Shown here piece after piece: positions 62,240 through 64,000 of a stretch of DNA of 64,000 nucleotides. Each line of letters opens with the position of its first letter. Position 1 is the first letter of the stretch. The stretch lies in contig NW_019775746.1 in NCBI RefSeq assembly GCF_001039355.2, forward strand, positions 243,496-307,495. The letters are read 5' to 3'. The DNA comes from Lingula anatina (Eukaryota > Brachiopoda > Lingulata > Lingulida > Lingulidae). The notes under the pieces were generated by a model that worked only from the letters and a program-made list of their open reading frames with translations, ran no database searches and had not been told where the DNA came from. A program made the position numbers and the translations under genes.

Positions 62240-64000
62240 AATCTGTGGGGTGGGAGGCCATAGTACTAATAAAGTCTCCTCCTTGAAAAGATCGTTTTGA
62301 TTTAGACACACAAGGAAGACAGGTTTATAGATTGTAATTTTCTCAAGAGTTTTGGATAGGGTGTACTTTGATAAAGGAAAATGATTCAAATTCCAGGAAA
62401 ATGCCTTTTTTGCCATATTAAGGTATCACACATTTTATGCCAGTTCTTTTAAGTAGATGGGCATAACTGCCCATTCAGCGTTTACACAAGTCTGACTGAA
62501 TATAAATGCTTGTTCATTTTGCTTATATTTTTGTGCTTTTTTTGTTTTTAGATCATGATTTGGCGTGTGTAACAATAGGAAACAGCATTGTGCATCACAT
62601 GTGAGAGGGAAATAATGTGAACAAATATAACTGATTTTGACTCTTTTAAGTGATAGTAATGAAATAGGAATAATAAAAAATTAATGAATGCGTTGATTAT
62701 TATGGTGTAGGTAAATAGGTCATTATAAAAAAATGAACAAAAATGTATTTTTTATTTCCTTAGTCAGATCAAGTTTTGGAAGATAGAAAAAAATATTTAT
62801 TATTTACACACCTCAGCTCCATACATGGCCCATCTAAACATTTCTTTCAACCAATGTTCAACCATATGACCTTATGTCTACAAGGTCAGAAGTTCATTTA
62901 TGACTTTGAAGTTGGCCTTATTAATAATCCTTGCTGCCTTAATTTGTCATTATGATCTTGAAATCATTGTTGATGTCTTGTAATTTTTCATACGCCACAG
63001 GTAATTACTGTAGACATTGTACCAATGCTGTATTCATTTATCACTTTAGATCTTTAACTAAAGCTAATGTCTTATAAATTGTTGTTACACATGGGCACAA
63101 TAAATTACACTGGTGATCATAGTAAATAACAGGTAAACTAAATTTGACCTCAGCAGTTGCTCACTTGGGTAATTTTCAGTAGGTGAGAGTGAAATTACTA
63201 GTATTATATATGGCACCATATTCAACTGCCTTTGAGTGAATCAAAACATACAAATTGCTAGAGAACTGCCTTCCTTCCTACCTCTTCCTGGTGGTGGCTT
63301 TTTTCCTCTGTCCATTCTGCTCTTCCACCTCTCACCCTCCATTTCTCCATGTTAATATTCAAAAAAACTATGTGCCATTACTGGCAAATGAGAGAACATG
63401 AAGCGGGAAGTTTTGGTCCCAGAATGTCTTTTTTCTCCTTTTTGAAAGAAAAAGATCAAATATTGAGATGTTTTACTTACATGCACTATTAAGTTTTTTT
63501 ATTCACATTGATAGAAATATTACTGGCACTGAATTTACTTCTTATAAGACTCAGTCAGAAAATTTTCATTTATGATAGATCTGGATCTGTCATAACTGAA
63601 AAATTTCTGACTATCAAAACTGAGATCCAATGAAACTATTTTCACATTCATAAGACTTTGTAAAGAAAAAAAAAAAGAAACCAGAAAAAGAAAGAGAAAA
63701 AGGAAAAATATAGTAAAAGAAAACTTTCATATTAAACGTAACAGATGGAATGACACCTCTATCACCACTGTGAGGAAATCCAGCTGTAAAACTTGACCAA
63801 GACATGAAAGGTTTTATTCTTGGAGGAGAGGGATAATTCAGAGGAGACGGTAATTAACTAATGTCCCTGTCTCCAACCTTGGCAACTTGATAGCTTGTAG
63901 AGCAATGGTGTCTTTGTACTATTGTAGTAGTTAAAATGCCCCACAAGAAGGAGTTCTCAATTTAAATGTTAATACTAACACTTAACATTTTCCCAACTAG

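Larger units (their letters stand above)
60846..64000. other. CpG-poor right flank, no gene recognised
   Basis: Composition returns to CpG-poor, TG/CA-rich sequence like the left domain. It contains a long (TG)n tract, a 32-bp tandem duplication and a G-run. Minus-strand frames at 62416-62033 owe their Pro-rich segment to the G-run and are not believed. Confidence 0.45.

Noticed and set aside
62033-62416. 127- and 84-codon Pro-rich minus-strand frames
   Set aside because: The Pro stretch is the translation of the G-run at 62215-62239; two frames are open together and neither has a domain.

Overview
This is a eukaryotic, AT-rich, intron-rich window, most likely from a marine lophotrochozoan such as a mollusc. 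The signs are GT-AG introns, dense microsatellites, frequent TACATGTA-type palindromes, roughly 1% differences between unmerged alleles, and a TALE homeobox gene. The taxon is an inference; no ribosomal or mitochondrial marker is present. Most of the window is non-coding.

The one securely identified gene is an Iroquois-class homeobox gene (Irx) on the minus strand, 56135 down to 42717. I reconstruct five coding exons (56135-56025, 53099-52935, 49426-49290, 47113-46734, 43126-42717). All four introns have GT-AG ends and compatible phases, and the model gives a complete 400-residue protein. It has a TALE homeodomain in exon 4, an Asp-rich tract after it, and the C-terminal KPKIWS-type motif of Irx proteins. 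A GC-box/CCAAT-box promoter-like region lies at about 56440-56600, and a poly(A) signal lies about 100 bp past the stop codon.

Layout: (1) 1 to about 36.5 kb is CpG-poor, TG/CA-rich sequence with scattered short CpG-retaining islands and no long ORF. One splice-flanked plus-strand exon candidate, seen in two allelic copies (30717-30838 and 35900-36021), suggests it may be the body of a plus-strand gene converging on Irx. (2) About 36.5-60.8 kb is CpG-rich and holds Irx, its introns and flanks, with many enhancer-like blocks. (3) About 60.85-64 kb is CpG-poor again, with a long (TG)n tract and no recognised gene.

Four single-N positions (23880, 26194, 31609, 56875) each separate two copies of the same sequence, so they look like unmerged contig ends or alternative haplotypes placed in tandem. 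The largest case puts a 5.2-kb segment in the window twice (26420-31608 and 31610-36818). The true locus is therefore probably about 6 kb shorter. The two alleles also act as a polymorphism scan: a block at 26420-27740 is almost unchanged while sequence next to it differs heavily, marking a candidate constrained regulatory element. The Irx body with enhancer-like islands in it and in the neighbouring domain resembles a genomic regulatory block, but no neighbour known from other animals (for example a Sowah ankyrin gene) could be recognised.
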